This document shows positions 26,437 to 35,944 of a stretch of 64,000 nt of DNA, piece after piece. The position numbers and the translations under genes were made by a program. The notes beneath the pieces are model-generated. The model was given only the letters and a program-made list of their open reading frames with translations. It did no database searches and had not been told where the DNA came from. The stretch comes from JACCYX01 sp964610045 (GTDB lineage: Bacteria; Chloroflexota; Chloroflexia; Thermomicrobiales; UBA6265), in NCBI GenBank assembly GCA_964610045.1, contig CAZSUN010000008.1, forward strand, positions 1 through 64,000, in the 5' to 3' direction. Each line of letters begins with the position of its first letter. Position 1 is the stretch's first letter.

Positions 26437-27620
26437 GTGGCATCCACCTTCACAATGATCGCGTCTCCCTGCCCGCCACCGGAGCAAATACCGGCCGCAC
26501 CTATACCGCCGCCCCGTTCGCGAAGGGACTCGATGAGCGAGAGGACGATCCGGGTCCCGCTGGCGGCAAGAGGATGGCCGATCGCGATCGCGCCGCCGTT
26601 GATGTTCACCTTGTCGGCGGAAATCCCGAGTCGCCGGGCGGAGATGATCGCCACGCTGGCGAACGCCTCGTTGATCTCAACCAGATCGAGGTCGTCGACG
26701 GTGAGTCCCGCACGAGTCAGCGCCTGCTCGATCGCCATCGCCGGGGTATAGGCGAGATACGGCGGATCCCAGGCTGACTGCCCGGTGCCAAGGACAGTGG
26801 CCACGACTGGAAGGCCGTTCGCCGACGCCCAGTCGGCATCTGCCGCGACCAGGGCCGCGCCACCATCGTTCAGGCCCGGCGCGTTGCCGGCCGTGACGCT
26901 GCTCTGCTCGCCAAAGGCAGGCTTGAGCCGGGCAAGAGCCTCCAGGCTGGTGTCGGTGCGTGGCGCTTCGTCGTGCTCCACAACGGTCACCGCGCCCTTG
27001 CGGCAGGCGATCTCGACCGGGACGATTTCCCGCGCCAGGCGTCCGGAATCGCGCGCCGCGACCGCCAACTGGTGCGAGCGGAGCGCCCAGGCATCCTGCT
27101 CCTCGCGCGAAACCCCGTTTTCGTGGGCCACGTTCGAACCGTGCACGCCCATCAGGCAGTGCTCTTCGGCGCAGATCAGGCCATCGACATAGACGAGGTC
27201 TTCGACCGTGCTCTCGCCAACCCGGAGTCCGGCGCGAGCCCCGCGCATGATGTAGGGCGATTGGGACATGCTGTCGATGCCACCGGTCAGGATCGCACGG
27301 TGCTCGCCGAGGCGGATTGCCTGATCGGCAAACGTCAATGCCCGCATGCCGGACCCGCACACCCGGTTGACCGTATCTGCCGTCACCGTGCGACCGAGCC
27401 CGGCACCAAACCCCACCTGGCGAGCCGGGTTCTGTCCCGTTCCAGCCTGCAACACCTGGCCGAGAAAGACGTGACCGATGTCCGCCCGGTCGACGCCGGC
27501 GCGCTCGATCGCCGCGTTCGCGGCCACTACCCCGAGTTCGATCGACGATTTCGTCGCAAGGGTTCCATTGATCTTGCCGAACGGGGTACGAGCCCCACCG
27601 AGAATCGCGGTTCGGCTCAT
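26433..27620 (-). CDS. acetyl-CoA C-acyltransferase (thiolase)
   Basis: 395 residues. Catalytic Cys 88 in NRVCGSGMRA, substrate-loop NEAFA, His in GGAIAIGHPLAASG and second Cys in CSGGGQGD; normal length. Cleaves 3-ketoacyl-CoA or condenses acetyl-CoA. Its ATG overlaps the acyl-CoA dehydrogenase stop by 4 bases and its stop overlaps the gamma-CA-like start. No 3-hydroxyacyl-CoA dehydrogenase gene is visible in the operon, so that step must be supplied elsewhere. Confidence 0.93.
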   Translation of the reverse strand: MSRTAILGGARTPFGKINGTLATKSSIELGVVAANAAIERAGVDRADIGHVFLGQVLQAGTGQNPARQVGFGAGLGRTVTADTVNRVCGSGMRALTFADQAIRLGEHRAILTGGIDSMSQSPYIMRGARAGLRVGESTVEDLVYVDGLICAEEHCLMGVHGSNVAHENGVSREEQDAWALRSHQLAVAARDSGRLAREIVPVEIACRKGAVTVVEHDEAPRTDTSLEALARLKPAFGEQSSVTAGNAPGLNDGGAALVAADADWASANGLPVVATVLGTGQSAWDPPYLAYTPAMAIEQALTRAGLTVDDLDLVEINEAFASVAIISARRLGISADKVNINGGAIAIGHPLAASGTRIVLSLIESLRERGGGIGAAGICSGGGQGDAIIVKVDAT

Positions 27621-28828
27621 ACCGCCTCCCCCTCCGCCTCGTACCCGCTGGCGGGAGGTTGCGGGTTCCGGAGCGGTTTGTCCTCACGGTACCCGAGGGC
27701 GTATTCGGCCTGGACGATCTGGTGGATCTGGCTCGTGCCCTCGTAGATCACCGAGCCGCGTGCATTCCGCATGAACCGCTCGACCGGATACTCGTTGGAA
27801 AACCCGTAGGACCCATGAATCTGGATCGCATCGTCTGCGGCTTCGAGGGCGGCATCGGTGGCATACCATTTCGCCAGAGACGTTTCCTTCGTGTTCCGGA
27901 TGCCGCGATTCTTGAGTTCCGCTGCCCGGTAGACCAGCAATCGGGAAGCTTCGTGTCCCGCAACCATCTTCGCGATCATCTGCTGCACCAACTGGTGCTT
28001 GCCGATCGGCACGCCGAAGGTCTGCCGTTCGTTTGCGTAGGAGACACTGGCATCGAGCGAGGCCCGGGTCAGGCCGACTGCCCCGGCGGCAACCGTGAAC
28101 CGCCCCTGGTCGATGGCGCTCATCGCGATCTTGAAGCCTTCGCCCTCTTCGCCGATCCGGTTCTCGACCGGCACCCGGACATTGTTGAACGCCAGTTCCC
28201 CGGTGTTTCCGGCCCTGACTCCAAGCTTTCCCTTGATCGTGCCGGTGGTGAATCCTTCCATCCCGCGCTCCAGCACGAACGCGGTCAAACCTCGATGCTT
28301 CAGGCTCCGGTCGGTGCTGGCGAAGACGAGAAAGTGGTCGGCGATGTCCGCCAGCGAGATCCACATCTTCGAACCGTTGAGGAGGTAGCTGTCGCCGTCG
28401 CGAACGACAGTCGACTCGATGGCACCGGCGTCGGACCCGGCGGCGGGCTCGGTCAGGCCGAAGGTGGCGATCTTCTCGCCCATCGCCTGGGGCACGAGCC
28501 AGCGCTGCTTCTGCTCCTCGGTCGCCCACTGCAGCAACGTCAGGGAGTTCAGGCCGACGTGGACACTGAGGATCACCCGGAGTGACGTATCGACGTATTC
28601 GAGCTCCTCGCAGGCAAGGGCAAGACTGATGTAGTCGAGACCAAGCCCGCCATATGCCTCGGGAATCGGCAGCCCGAGGATGCCCATTTCACCGAGCTTG
28701 TCGATGATCGAGCGATCGACCTTGCCTGCGATGTCCCACTCGCGGATGTGCGGGGCAACTTCGCGAGCCGCCCACTCGCGAACCAGATCCCTGACCTGGA
28801 TCTGCTCGTCGTTGAGGTCGAAGTTCAT
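27617..28828 (-). CDS. acyl-CoA dehydrogenase
   Basis: 403 residues from ATG 28828 (MNFDLNDEQIQVRDLV). Marks: FGLTEPAAGSDAG (FAD/substrate loop), the helix region around QTFGVPIGKHQLVQ, IHGSYGFSNEYPVER and YEGTSQIHQ with the catalytic Glu. First step of acyl-CoA oxidation, donating electrons to EtfAB encoded four and five genes downstream. Head of the operon; a TATACT at 28907-28912 is a possible -10, without a good -35. Confidence 0.93.
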   Translation of the reverse strand: MNFDLNDEQIQVRDLVREWAAREVAPHIREWDIAGKVDRSIIDKLGEMGILGLPIPEAYGGLGLDYISLALACEELEYVDTSLRVILSVHVGLNSLTLLQWATEEQKQRWLVPQAMGEKIATFGLTEPAAGSDAGAIESTVVRDGDSYLLNGSKMWISLADIADHFLVFASTDRSLKHRGLTAFVLERGMEGFTTGTIKGKLGVRAGNTGELAFNNVRVPVENRIGEEGEGFKIAMSAIDQGRFTVAAGAVGLTRASLDASVSYANERQTFGVPIGKHQLVQQMIAKMVAGHEASRLLVYRAAELKNRGIRNTKETSLAKWYATDAALEAADDAIQIHGSYGFSNEYPVERFMRNARGSVIYEGTSQIHQIVQAEYALGYREDKPLRNPQPPASGYEAEGEAV

Positions 28829-29013
28829 GGTGATGCGGATCGCTTTCCACGAAGACGACGGGACACGCACGCAACCCTGCGAGCCAGCCCGTCAGAACCG
28901 CGTCAAGTATACCGGGACACCTGACGGCCTACTGGCGGATTTCCTCGATGGAAACCGCACGCCGCTCCGTATTCAACCGCCTGGCGAGAGCGAGTACCTC
29001 AAACCTGTACCGG

Positions 29014-29784
29014 TCAGCCCAGCCTCGATGGATGCACCCGGGGTCCGCGGGTGAGGTCGCCGGCAACGATCCGAACCACATTCCCCATCGAGTCTCGCAC
29101 GAGCAGTGAACCGTCGATGTCGAGGCCATCCAGGGTGCCGGTGTGCGTGCGATCCCCATCGCGGACGGACACCGGCTGACCACGCCAGGCGAGGCGCTCG
29201 TTCAGGTGATCGGCAATGCACCGATCATCACCTTCCTCGAAGCTGGACACAATCTCCGAGAGATTGATCAGGAGCTTGCCCAGGACAGGTTCGATCCCAA
29301 CTGGGCAGCCCGCTTCGATCGAGAGGCTCGTGGCGGTCCCCGGCAAGGTTTCGGAGAGGCTCCCAACATTCAACCCGATGCCGCAGATCACGCGCGTTCC
29401 TGCACCACCATTCAGTGAACGGGTCGTGACGAGAACACCGGCGAGTTTGCGGCCATCGACCAGGACATCGTTCGGCCACTTGACGTTCGTCACATTGGGG
29501 AGCCAGGCATCGGCCGTGATGGCCACCGCGAGACCGATGGCGGGGGCGAAGAGTCCGAGCGATGCCTGCGATCGATGACTGACGTGCAGGAACGACAGGA
29601 GAATCGACGACCAGGGTTCGGCATGCCATTCGCGGCCGGCGCGGCCACGCCCAGCCGACTGGAAACCAGCCTGCACGGTCGTGCCGGGAGTCGCGCCACG
29701 GTCGGCGAGCGCGGCCAGCAGATCCATGGTCGAGCCGGCCGCGTCGACCCGGATGACAGGACACCCGATGGTCACTGCTGCCAT
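29014..29784 (-). CDS. birA: biotin--[acetyl-CoA-carboxylase] ligase, no DNA-binding domain
   Basis: 256 residues from ATG 29784 with GGAGG upstream. Class I biotin protein ligase: QSAGRGRAGREW (the GRGRxGR biotinyl-adenylate loop, 45-51), WPNDVLVDGRKLAGVL and GIGLNVGS, then a small SH3-like C-terminal domain (GTLDGLDIDGSLLV). It lacks the N-terminal helix-turn-helix of bifunctional BirA, so it is an enzyme only. About 100 bases downstream of the CBS/CorC gene. Confidence 0.92.
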   Translation of the reverse strand: MAAVTIGCPVIRVDAAGSTMDLLAALADRGATPGTTVQAGFQSAGRGRAGREWHAEPWSSILLSFLHVSHRSQASLGLFAPAIGLAVAITADAWLPNVTNVKWPNDVLVDGRKLAGVLVTTRSLNGGAGTRVICGIGLNVGSLSETLPGTATSLSIEAGCPVGIEPVLGKLLINLSEIVSSFEEGDDRCIADHLNERLAWRGQPVSVRDGDRTHTGTLDGLDIDGSLLVRDSMGNVVRIVAGDLTRGPRVHPSRLG

Positions 29785-29887
29785 CGTGGCCTCACCCTCC
29801 GATCCCCGACGAAGGCGGTGGCACGCCCGGGGAGTCGCGCAGATCGGCTGGGATGAGTCCCGGCACTCCGCGCAGACAGGATTCCCC

Positions 29888-31237
29888 TCACTCCGCGTCG
29901 GGTGCCTGGGCCTCAGGCTCCGTCTCGGTTTCTTCAGGAGCCTCGTGGCGATTGCGGCGATCCGAGCCACGATCGTCGGGCACCACCGGCGGCGGCAGGC
30001 GAGTAACCAGCAGCTTCCTGATCCGTTGGCGCTCAACCGCCAGGATTTCGACCCGTACGCCCTCAGCCTCGAAGGAATCACCCTGATTCGGCAGACGGCC
30101 CAAATGCTTGTGCACGAACCCACCGAGGGTTCCGAAGTCGTCATCCTCGGTGAACTGGACGTTCAATGCGTCTTCGACATCCTCGATCGGGAGGCGGCCA
30201 TCGGCCAGGAGCTGGTCGTCAGCGATCTGGTCGAACAACCATTCCGCCGTGTCGAACTCGTCCTCGATCTCGCCGACGATTTCCTCCAGGATATCCTCGA
30301 TCGAGACGATGCCGGCGGTACCGCCGTACTCATCGGCAACGATGGCGAGGTGGTTTCGTGTGCGGCGCATTTCGGCGAACAGCACATTCAATCGCTTCGA
30401 CTCCGGCACGACGAACGGCGGCCGGATATCGTCGAGCCAGGGAATGCGGGTGGCATTGCCAATCACAAACTGAAGCAGGTCCTTGGCGTACAGCACCCCA
30501 ACGATGTGGTCGATCGACTCCTGGTAGACCGGGATCCGGGAATGCCCTGCCTTGACGATGATGTCGATCAGTTCTCCCGGCGCCACGGCCCGATCCACGG
30601 CGACAATGTCGATCCTTGGCACCATGATGTCTCGCGCGGTCATTTCCTCGAGACTCAGGATCCCTTCGATCATCTCCCGTTCGTCGTCTCCAATCAGGTC
30701 GTCCGCTTCCAGCAGGCGAGATCGCAGTTCCTCCTCGAACCCGAAGGTCTCGCTCGGGGCAACCGGTCCCGGCAAAATCCGCGCGATCAATTCGGCCGTT
30801 CGCTCGACCAGCCAGTTCAAGGGAATCAGGAGGCTGGTCGCGATGTTCCCCAGCCGAAGCACGACCGCGACGAACCGGTCGAGTTTGCGCGTGGCAAGTG
30901 CCCGTGGCAAGGCGATACCGAGCAAGAGATAGGCAACGCCCACGATGGACATGGCGAGCCACTGGCGCGGGGCGCCGGAGGCCGCGGTCAGCACCTCGAT
31001 GAGCGCGCCGGTCGCGAGGATGGCCGCGAGGACCTGGAGCAGGACCATCGATGCCGCCAGCACACGGCGTGGATCGACCAGCGACTGCACGGTTCGCCGC
31101 CTCGACTCGGCGTCGCCACTGAGTTCACGCAAGCGGACGGCACTGGTCAATCCAAGGGTGGACTGCACGATTCCGGCCAGCACCATGACGGCGAGGGCGA
31201 CGAGGGCGAGAACGAGGTGTTGCCAGGCATCAGCCAA
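29888..31237 (-). CDS. CNNM/CorC (HlyC-like) membrane protein with CBS pair
   Basis: 449 residues from TTG 31237; the start is uncertain because no strong ribosome site is seen. DUF21 membrane domain with about four helices (1-150), then two CBS motifs (TARDIMVPRIDIVAVD, PESKRLNVLFAEMRRTRNHLAIV, the latter read in parts) and a C-terminal CorC/HlyC domain (DDFGTLGGFVHKHLGRLP, then VRVEILAVERQRI). The tail is acidic and Pro-rich. Family members are linked to Mg2+/Co2+ efflux. Confidence 0.85.
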   Translation of the reverse strand: MADAWQHLVLALVALAVMVLAGIVQSTLGLTSAVRLRELSGDAESRRRTVQSLVDPRRVLAASMVLLQVLAAILATGALIEVLTAASGAPRQWLAMSIVGVAYLLLGIALPRALATRKLDRFVAVVLRLGNIATSLLIPLNWLVERTAELIARILPGPVAPSETFGFEEELRSRLLEADDLIGDDEREMIEGILSLEEMTARDIMVPRIDIVAVDRAVAPGELIDIIVKAGHSRIPVYQESIDHIVGVLYAKDLLQFVIGNATRIPWLDDIRPPFVVPESKRLNVLFAEMRRTRNHLAIVADEYGGTAGIVSIEDILEEIVGEIEDEFDTAEWLFDQIADDQLLADGRLPIEDVEDALNVQFTEDDDFGTLGGFVHKHLGRLPNQGDSFEAEGVRVEILAVERQRIRKLLVTRLPPPVVPDDRGSDRRNRHEAPEETETEPEAQAPDAE

Positions 31238-31461
31238 ATCGGTGTCCGTTTCTCTCGACGGTCGCCAGATGCCGACCGCGCCGCCGATCTGATCCTTGCC
31301 GGTTCACCGGACCGCGGCTGTTCGGGGCGGGGCAGCACAACCGGACACATCCTGGCCCTGGTTCGGCTCTCGCCAGCACATGCGACGTGGCGGCCACTCG
31401 CCCACTATCCGCCATGTTCACCGGCTCGCTCAATGGGATACCCGCTCTCCCAGGTCTACGG

Positions 31462-32865
31462 TTACCCCGGATCGCCGCGCCCGATCCGGCGAGCGGGAAC
31501 CCCGACGACCGTCGCGCCACTCTCGATATCACGTGTCACCACCGCCCCTGCCCCGGTGCGAGCGCCCTCTCCAACGCGGACGGGCGCCACCAGCACGGTA
31601 TCGCTCCCAACGAAGGCATGGTCGCCGATGACGGTGGCGTGCTTGGTCGTGCCATCGTAATTCGCGGTAATCGCACCGGCGCCGATGTTGACGTCCTCAC
31701 CCACCCGTGCGTCACCGAGATACGAGAAGTGGCCAACCCTGGTCCCCGGCCCAAGCGTGGAGTTCTTCACCTCCGCGGAGGTCCCAACATGAACGCCGGG
31801 GCCAACCACCGTGTTGCCCCGGAGATGCGCATACGGTCCGACATCGGATCCGGCGCCGACTTCGGAATCGGTCACGGTGGACGACCGGACCTGGGCGCCA
31901 TCACGCAGGACCGCGTTGTGCAGCACGGCGTGTGGACCAACTACGCACCCGCGGCCGATAACCGACTTCCCTGTGATGATGGAGAACGGATGGATCACCG
32001 TATCGGCGTCAACAGCCACGGTCTCATCGATGAAGACGGTCTCCCCGCCGATAATGGTGACGCCGCGTCGCTGCAACCGCTCGCGGACGTTTTTCCGGAT
32101 CACTGCATCGGCATCAGCCTGCTCAACCCGGTCGTTGATGCCCAACGACACATCGCTGTCGCCAACGACTGCCGAGACGGGCCAGGGCTCGTCCTCTGCC
32201 GTCTCCGAGACGGCGAATGCGACGATGTCGGTCAGCATGAGTTCCCCGGTCTCCGGGTTGACTGGCAGGCGAGCGAGTGTCTCACGGGCCCAGGCGGCAT
32301 CGAGCACCATGATCCCGCTGTTGATTTCGGTTTCACCCTGACGAAGATGCGGTTGGTCGTTCTTCTTTTCGACAATGCGGGTGACATGACCCACGGCATT
32401 GCGCTCGATGCGGCCGTAATTGCGCGCGTCTGGCAGGACGCAGGACAGGATCGTGACCTTGCACCGGGAAGCCCGGGCACCCTCTATCAACCGGTCTATC
32501 GTCTCACCGGTCAGGAGTGGGCTGTCGCCAAGCAGCGAGACGAGCCAATCCACCGGTTCCAGGAAATCCAGGGCCGTGCGCACCGCTCCCGCCGTGCCGT
32601 AGGGATGAACCTGCGGCGTCGCGTCGAACTCGCCTTCCATTCCCAACCGGCTCGCAAGGTCGACCATGTCCGGACTTACGATGGTCACCAGTTGGTTGGG
32701 CTGGACGGCGAGTCCGGCCCGGATCACCCGTTCCACGATCGGGACGCCCCCGACCGGGTGCAGGTGCTTGGGTGTTGCGGACAGCATGCGCGTCCCCTGG
32801 CCGGCGGCAAGGACGGCGACGGCAATCCGGTCACCTGTTTTTGGGGAGTGGGGAGAGGTTGTCAC
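31462..32865 (-). CDS. glmU: bifunctional UDP-N-acetylglucosamine pyrophosphorylase / glucosamine-1-P acetyltransferase
   Basis: 467 residues from GTG 32865, close to the usual 450-460. An upstream ATG at 32955 would run into the tRNA CCA end, so it is rejected. N-terminal uridyltransferase: VAVLAAGQGTRM...KHLHPVGG, YGTAGAVRTAL and EINSGIMVLD. The C-terminal left-handed beta-helix has many hexapeptide repeats and NYDGTTKHATVIGDHAFVGS with the catalytic region of the acetyltransferase. Supplies UDP-GlcNAc for peptidoglycan. Confidence 0.93.
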   Translation of the reverse strand: MTTSPHSPKTGDRIAVAVLAAGQGTRMLSATPKHLHPVGGVPIVERVIRAGLAVQPNQLVTIVSPDMVDLASRLGMEGEFDATPQVHPYGTAGAVRTALDFLEPVDWLVSLLGDSPLLTGETIDRLIEGARASRCKVTILSCVLPDARNYGRIERNAVGHVTRIVEKKNDQPHLRQGETEINSGIMVLDAAWARETLARLPVNPETGELMLTDIVAFAVSETAEDEPWPVSAVVGDSDVSLGINDRVEQADADAVIRKNVRERLQRRGVTIIGGETVFIDETVAVDADTVIHPFSIITGKSVIGRGCVVGPHAVLHNAVLRDGAQVRSSTVTDSEVGAGSDVGPYAHLRGNTVVGPGVHVGTSAEVKNSTLGPGTRVGHFSYLGDARVGEDVNIGAGAITANYDGTTKHATVIGDHAFVGSDTVLVAPVRVGEGARTGAGAVVTRDIESGATVVGVPARRIGRGDPG

Positions 32866-32954
32866 GATCCGGGGTTGACTCCCAGGTGGGCCGGATTCGG
32901 GGACTACGACGGGCGCCGCCTGCCGATCCGGAGTGCACGGTGCAATGGAATGCA

Positions 32955-33028
32955 TGGCTCGCGGGCCAGGATTCGAACCTGGAATAAAGGTTCCAAAGAC
33001 CCTTGTGATACCTTTTCACCACCCGCGA
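32955..33028 (-). tRNA. tRNA-Gln(TTG) with encoded CCA
   Basis: Full cloverleaf on the minus strand: acceptor TCGCGGG/CCCGCGA, D arm GTGA...TCAC, anticodon stem AGGGT/ACCTT with loop CTTTGGA (anticodon TTG, reading CAA), variable loop TATT, T arm CCAGG-TTCGAAT-CCTGG, discriminator G, then CCA in the genome (32955-32957). A TACACT at 33043-33048 is a plausible -10. It lies directly upstream of glmU on the same strand. Confidence 0.96.
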
Positions 33029-33159
33029 ATGTGGCCGGAACCAGTGTAGCGGCAGGCAGGTGTGACGTGCCAGACAGCAACGCACCGCCGCGAATGCTGT
33101 ACGCTCACTTCAGGCGCGGGTCAGGTGATTGCGCTTTGCCCGAATCGAGCAGCGACCGG

Positions 33160-33921
33160 ATGGCTGAACACGCGACACAACCGAAGGGCTCGCCGCCACA
33201 ACTTGGCATCATCGTGCTGCCGCTCCGGCTTGGCGCCAGTGGCCTCGAAGCTGCCTACGTCCAGAATGTGGGCGGTGACCACCTCATCTCGGCGGTTCCT
33301 GGTTCTGGCGAGCCACTCGATGACGCCGCCCATCGCGTCAGCCAGGCGTGCCTGGGCCGGCCATCGCAGTACGTCGAACAGCTCTATACCTTCGATTCCC
33401 GTTCCGGCGCCGCTCGCGAAGTCGTGGTCAGTTACCTGGCCCTGTACCGGCACGAAACCAGTGAGCCTGCCACGCATGGCGACCTGATCTGGTTGCCCGT
33501 GGAAGCGATCTCCCTCACGGACGAGGTACATCGGAGCGTGTTCGAATACGGACTCATCCGTCTCAAGGCAAAATTCGGCTATACCAACATCGCCTTTCAC
33601 CTCCTGCCGGACGCATTCACCCTCTCCGACCTGCAACTGGCATACGAGGAAGTGCTCGGCCATCCGGTCGACAAGCGGAATTTTCGCCGCCGGATGGCCA
33701 GTTCCACGATCCTCGAACGCACCGGCGAGATGCGGCGCGACGGCAGTCACCGGCCTGCAGCGCTCTACCGGTTTGCAGCCCGGGACGACCAGGCCGCCTA
33801 TCTCACGCCGTCCTGGGCCGCTGCAAGTCTCTCCCCACCCGATCCGGGCAGCGAATCAAGAACCTTCACCACCCGACGTGCGGCATCTGACGGTCCTGAT
33901 ACTCCCGGAGGAACACATTGA
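33160..33921 (+). CDS. nrtR: NrtR-type transcriptional regulator (Nudix plus winged helix)
   Basis: 253 residues from ATG 33160; an ATG at 33094 in frame would add 22. The N-terminal Nudix-like domain (about 10-140) lacks the full Nudix catalytic box, as is common in NrtR regulators, which bind ADP-ribose. A C-terminal winged helix follows: FTLSDLQLAYEEVLG, KRNFRRRMASSTILERTGE and AALYRF, the typical NrtR signature. The last about 35 residues are low-complexity. Its stop overlaps the NAD-kinase start, consistent with control of NAD metabolism. Confidence 0.85.
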   Translation: MAEHATQPKGSPPQLGIIVLPLRLGASGLEAAYVQNVGGDHLISAVPGSGEPLDDAAHRVSQACLGRPSQYVEQLYTFDSRSGAAREVVVSYLALYRHETSEPATHGDLIWLPVEAISLTDEVHRSVFEYGLIRLKAKFGYTNIAFHLLPDAFTLSDLQLAYEEVLGHPVDKRNFRRRMASSTILERTGEMRRDGSHRPAALYRFAARDDQAAYLTPSWAAASLSPPDPGSESRTFTTRRAASDGPDTPGGTH

Positions 33922-34805
33922 CCAGGCGATTCGGCATCATCGCGGCACTCAGCAAACCGGAAGCCAAGGTCCTGGGCGACGAAATCTCGCGCTGGCTCGA
34001 ATCGCAGGGTCACATGGCCGTCACCGAGGCCGAGCTCTCCTCCAACGGGACCGCCGATGTGGAAGCCGTCATCGTCCTTGGGGGCGACGGGTTGATGATG
34101 CGATCGGCAAACGTGTTCCCCGACATCCCGTTGCTCGGGATCAACTTCGGGAAGGTCGGTTTCCTCGCCCTCGTGGAGCAGCAGGTCTGGCGTCCCGCGG
34201 TTCGCAACCTGATCGAAGGAAACTTCACGATCGAAGCGAGTTCAACGTTGGAAGCCACCCTGATCCGCGACAACCGGGAGTTCGAGCAGGGGTGGGCGAT
34301 CAACGATGTCGTCATTCGCGGCGGCAGCCGGATGGTCGATGTCGAGGTCTATATCGACGGACACTTCGTCAACACCTACCCGGGTGACGGCATGATCGTG
34401 TCGACGGCGCGGGGAAGCACCGCCTACTGCATGGCAGCGGGCGGTCCGATCCTCACCGCCGGGGTGCGAGGCTTCGCGATCGTCCCCATCTCCTGCCATT
34501 CGCCGATCCGCACACCGGTCATCGTGTCGGAATCGGCCGATATCGAACTGGTAGTGACCAACGATCACGAGGCATCGCTCATCCTCGACGGCCGGCCACG
34601 GATCAGCCTGCACCAGAACGACAACATCCGGATCCGGCGTGGACTCCACACCTTCCAGCTGGTGACCTTCGGATCGACGAACTTCTACGACGCCGTTCGC
34701 GAGAAGTTCAATTTCCAGATCCGGCCGGATGTGTTGCCGACCCGCTACGCAGCCCGGCTGACGGCGCATGGCAACCAGCAATCGGATAACCCTGCGGCAC
34801 GCTGA
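33918..34805 (+). CDS. nadK: NAD kinase
   Basis: 295 residues from TTG 33918, with GGAGGAAC upstream and TTGA overlap with the nrtR stop. NAD-kinase motifs: VLGGDGLMM (GGDG 55-58), INFGKVGFLA, NDVVIRGGS, TYPGDGMIVSTARGSTAY and a C-terminal beta-rich domain with FRISLHQ-like ILDGRPRISL. Phosphorylates NAD to NADP. The pairing with NrtR suggests regulation by NAD status. Confidence 0.95.
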   Translation: MTRRFGIIAALSKPEAKVLGDEISRWLESQGHMAVTEAELSSNGTADVEAVIVLGGDGLMMRSANVFPDIPLLGINFGKVGFLALVEQQVWRPAVRNLIEGNFTIEASSTLEATLIRDNREFEQGWAINDVVIRGGSRMVDVEVYIDGHFVNTYPGDGMIVSTARGSTAYCMAAGGPILTAGVRGFAIVPISCHSPIRTPVIVSESADIELVVTNDHEASLILDGRPRISLHQNDNIRIRRGLHTFQLVTFGSTNFYDAVREKFNFQIRPDVLPTRYAARLTAHGNQQSDNPAAR

Positions 34806-35104
34806 TCCTGGCGCGAAGGCGGATGAACGGGGACGGGTTCCTGCCCGCCGTACGGGCGAACCTCCGAGCGCAGCGAGGGGACGGCGGCCCGCCATGACGT
34901 GCGGGTTGACGCGGGCCGACAGACCTTCCGGCCTGCGGCCGTCAGGCCGATCGGCCCCTACGATGGGTGATTCGACCAACCTACACCTGTGAGCGCAGCG
35001 CACCCGGGGCGGACGACCACCTCGCCTGGCGGCTCGGTGGGTCCGCCCGTACGATGAGATGGCGGGACGCCCGGAGGGCACGCGCGGCGCATCCGCCAGC
35101 GCCG
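34806..35104. other. gene-free GC-rich gap with a partial palindromic repeat
   Basis: Lies between two convergent genes (nadK plus, zinc-ribbon protein minus). The stretch 34913-34967 contains GGGCCGAC and ends GGCCCCTACGATGGG, matching the right half of the repeat family at 57916-57963. Several other GC-rich inverted segments are present. No coding potential is seen. Confidence 0.5.
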
Positions 35105-35917
35105 TTATCGGACGCGGAAGCGCTCGGGAACGGTGGTCACCTGTTCGTCCTCGGCGGGTTCTTCCTCGCCATCCTCGCGCAGCAGGGACATGTCGGGCTC
35201 GGTTGGCTTCCGCGTGATCTCCGCGGGAGCGGGTTCCTGGATGGTTGCGCCGGAAACGACGCCATTCGATCCAGGGACCACCGGACCCACCTGATCGCTG
35301 CCGGCCTGGACGGTCACCGGATCGAGCACATCACGGCCAAGGGTGGTCGCCGCAGTTGCAGCAGGCAGCGCGCGTGTTTCCTCACGTTGCCGTCGCCGCT
35401 CTTCGTCCCGCAGGCGTTTCTCGATCGCCGCGGGATCGATCCAGCGGTCCTCGTCGATCTTGACCTCTTCCCGATCGTGATCGTGCGCGTGCTGTTCGCC
35501 GCAGTACGGACAGAGATCCCAGTTCAGGTCGATCAAACGGCCGCAGTTGTCGCAGTCCTCCCGCAACTGCGTGTTGCAGTGGGGGCAGATGCGCCACTCA
35601 TCCTCGACGAAATGGTGACAGGTCGGGCACAGCGGCAATTCCTGGAGATCGTTCAGGAGGTACTCCTCCTCGAGCGACCGCTGGTACGCCTGGTCGAGCG
35701 TTTCGCTCGGCCGCAGGATCCGGTACAGAATCCATCCGGGTATCCAGAACAGGACGACCACCAGCGTGGAGAACACCTGGGTCACCACACTGCGGCTGCG
35801 CGACTCGATGTCGCGAAACGTCCAGATCGCCAGCACGAACCAGGTGGCGATCAGGTAGGCGCCACCCAGCGCCAGCAGAATCTGGAGCGCACGGGCGACG
35901 AAAGACTCGATATCCAA
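35105..35917 (-). CDS. membrane-anchored double zinc-ribbon protein
   Basis: 270 residues. Two N-terminal transmembrane helices (about 10-32 and 45-66), then four CxxC-type pairs (CPTC, CPHC, CDNC, CPYC at about 97-145) forming two zinc ribbons, then a His/Asp/Glu/Arg-rich charged region and a disordered acidic tail. Such proteins are widespread and of unknown role. It lies 27 bases downstream of the cyclic-di-AMP receptor gene, in the recR-to-zinc-ribbon run of minus-strand genes. Confidence 0.7.
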   Translation of the reverse strand: MDIESFVARALQILLALGGAYLIATWFVLAIWTFRDIESRSRSVVTQVFSTLVVVLFWIPGWILYRILRPSETLDQAYQRSLEEEYLLNDLQELPLCPTCHHFVEDEWRICPHCNTQLREDCDNCGRLIDLNWDLCPYCGEQHAHDHDREEVKIDEDRWIDPAAIEKRLRDEERRRQREETRALPAATAATTLGRDVLDPVTVQAGSDQVGPVVPGSNGVVSGATIQEPAPAEITRKPTEPDMSLLREDGEEEPAEDEQVTTVPERFRVR

Positions 35918-35944
35918 ACGATGGGACTCCTTGGTTCCGGGTGA

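Noticed and set aside
32866..32955. ATG 32955 as the glmU start
   Set aside because: It would begin inside the CCA end of the tRNA gene and add 30 residues unlike GlmU.
31387..33159. Long plus-strand open frame upstream of and in frame with nrtR
   Set aside because: It runs antisense to glmU and the tRNA, has no ribosome site, and reads as low-complexity Arg/Asp/Pro-rich protein typical of a high-GC shadow frame. Only the part from 33160 matches a known family.
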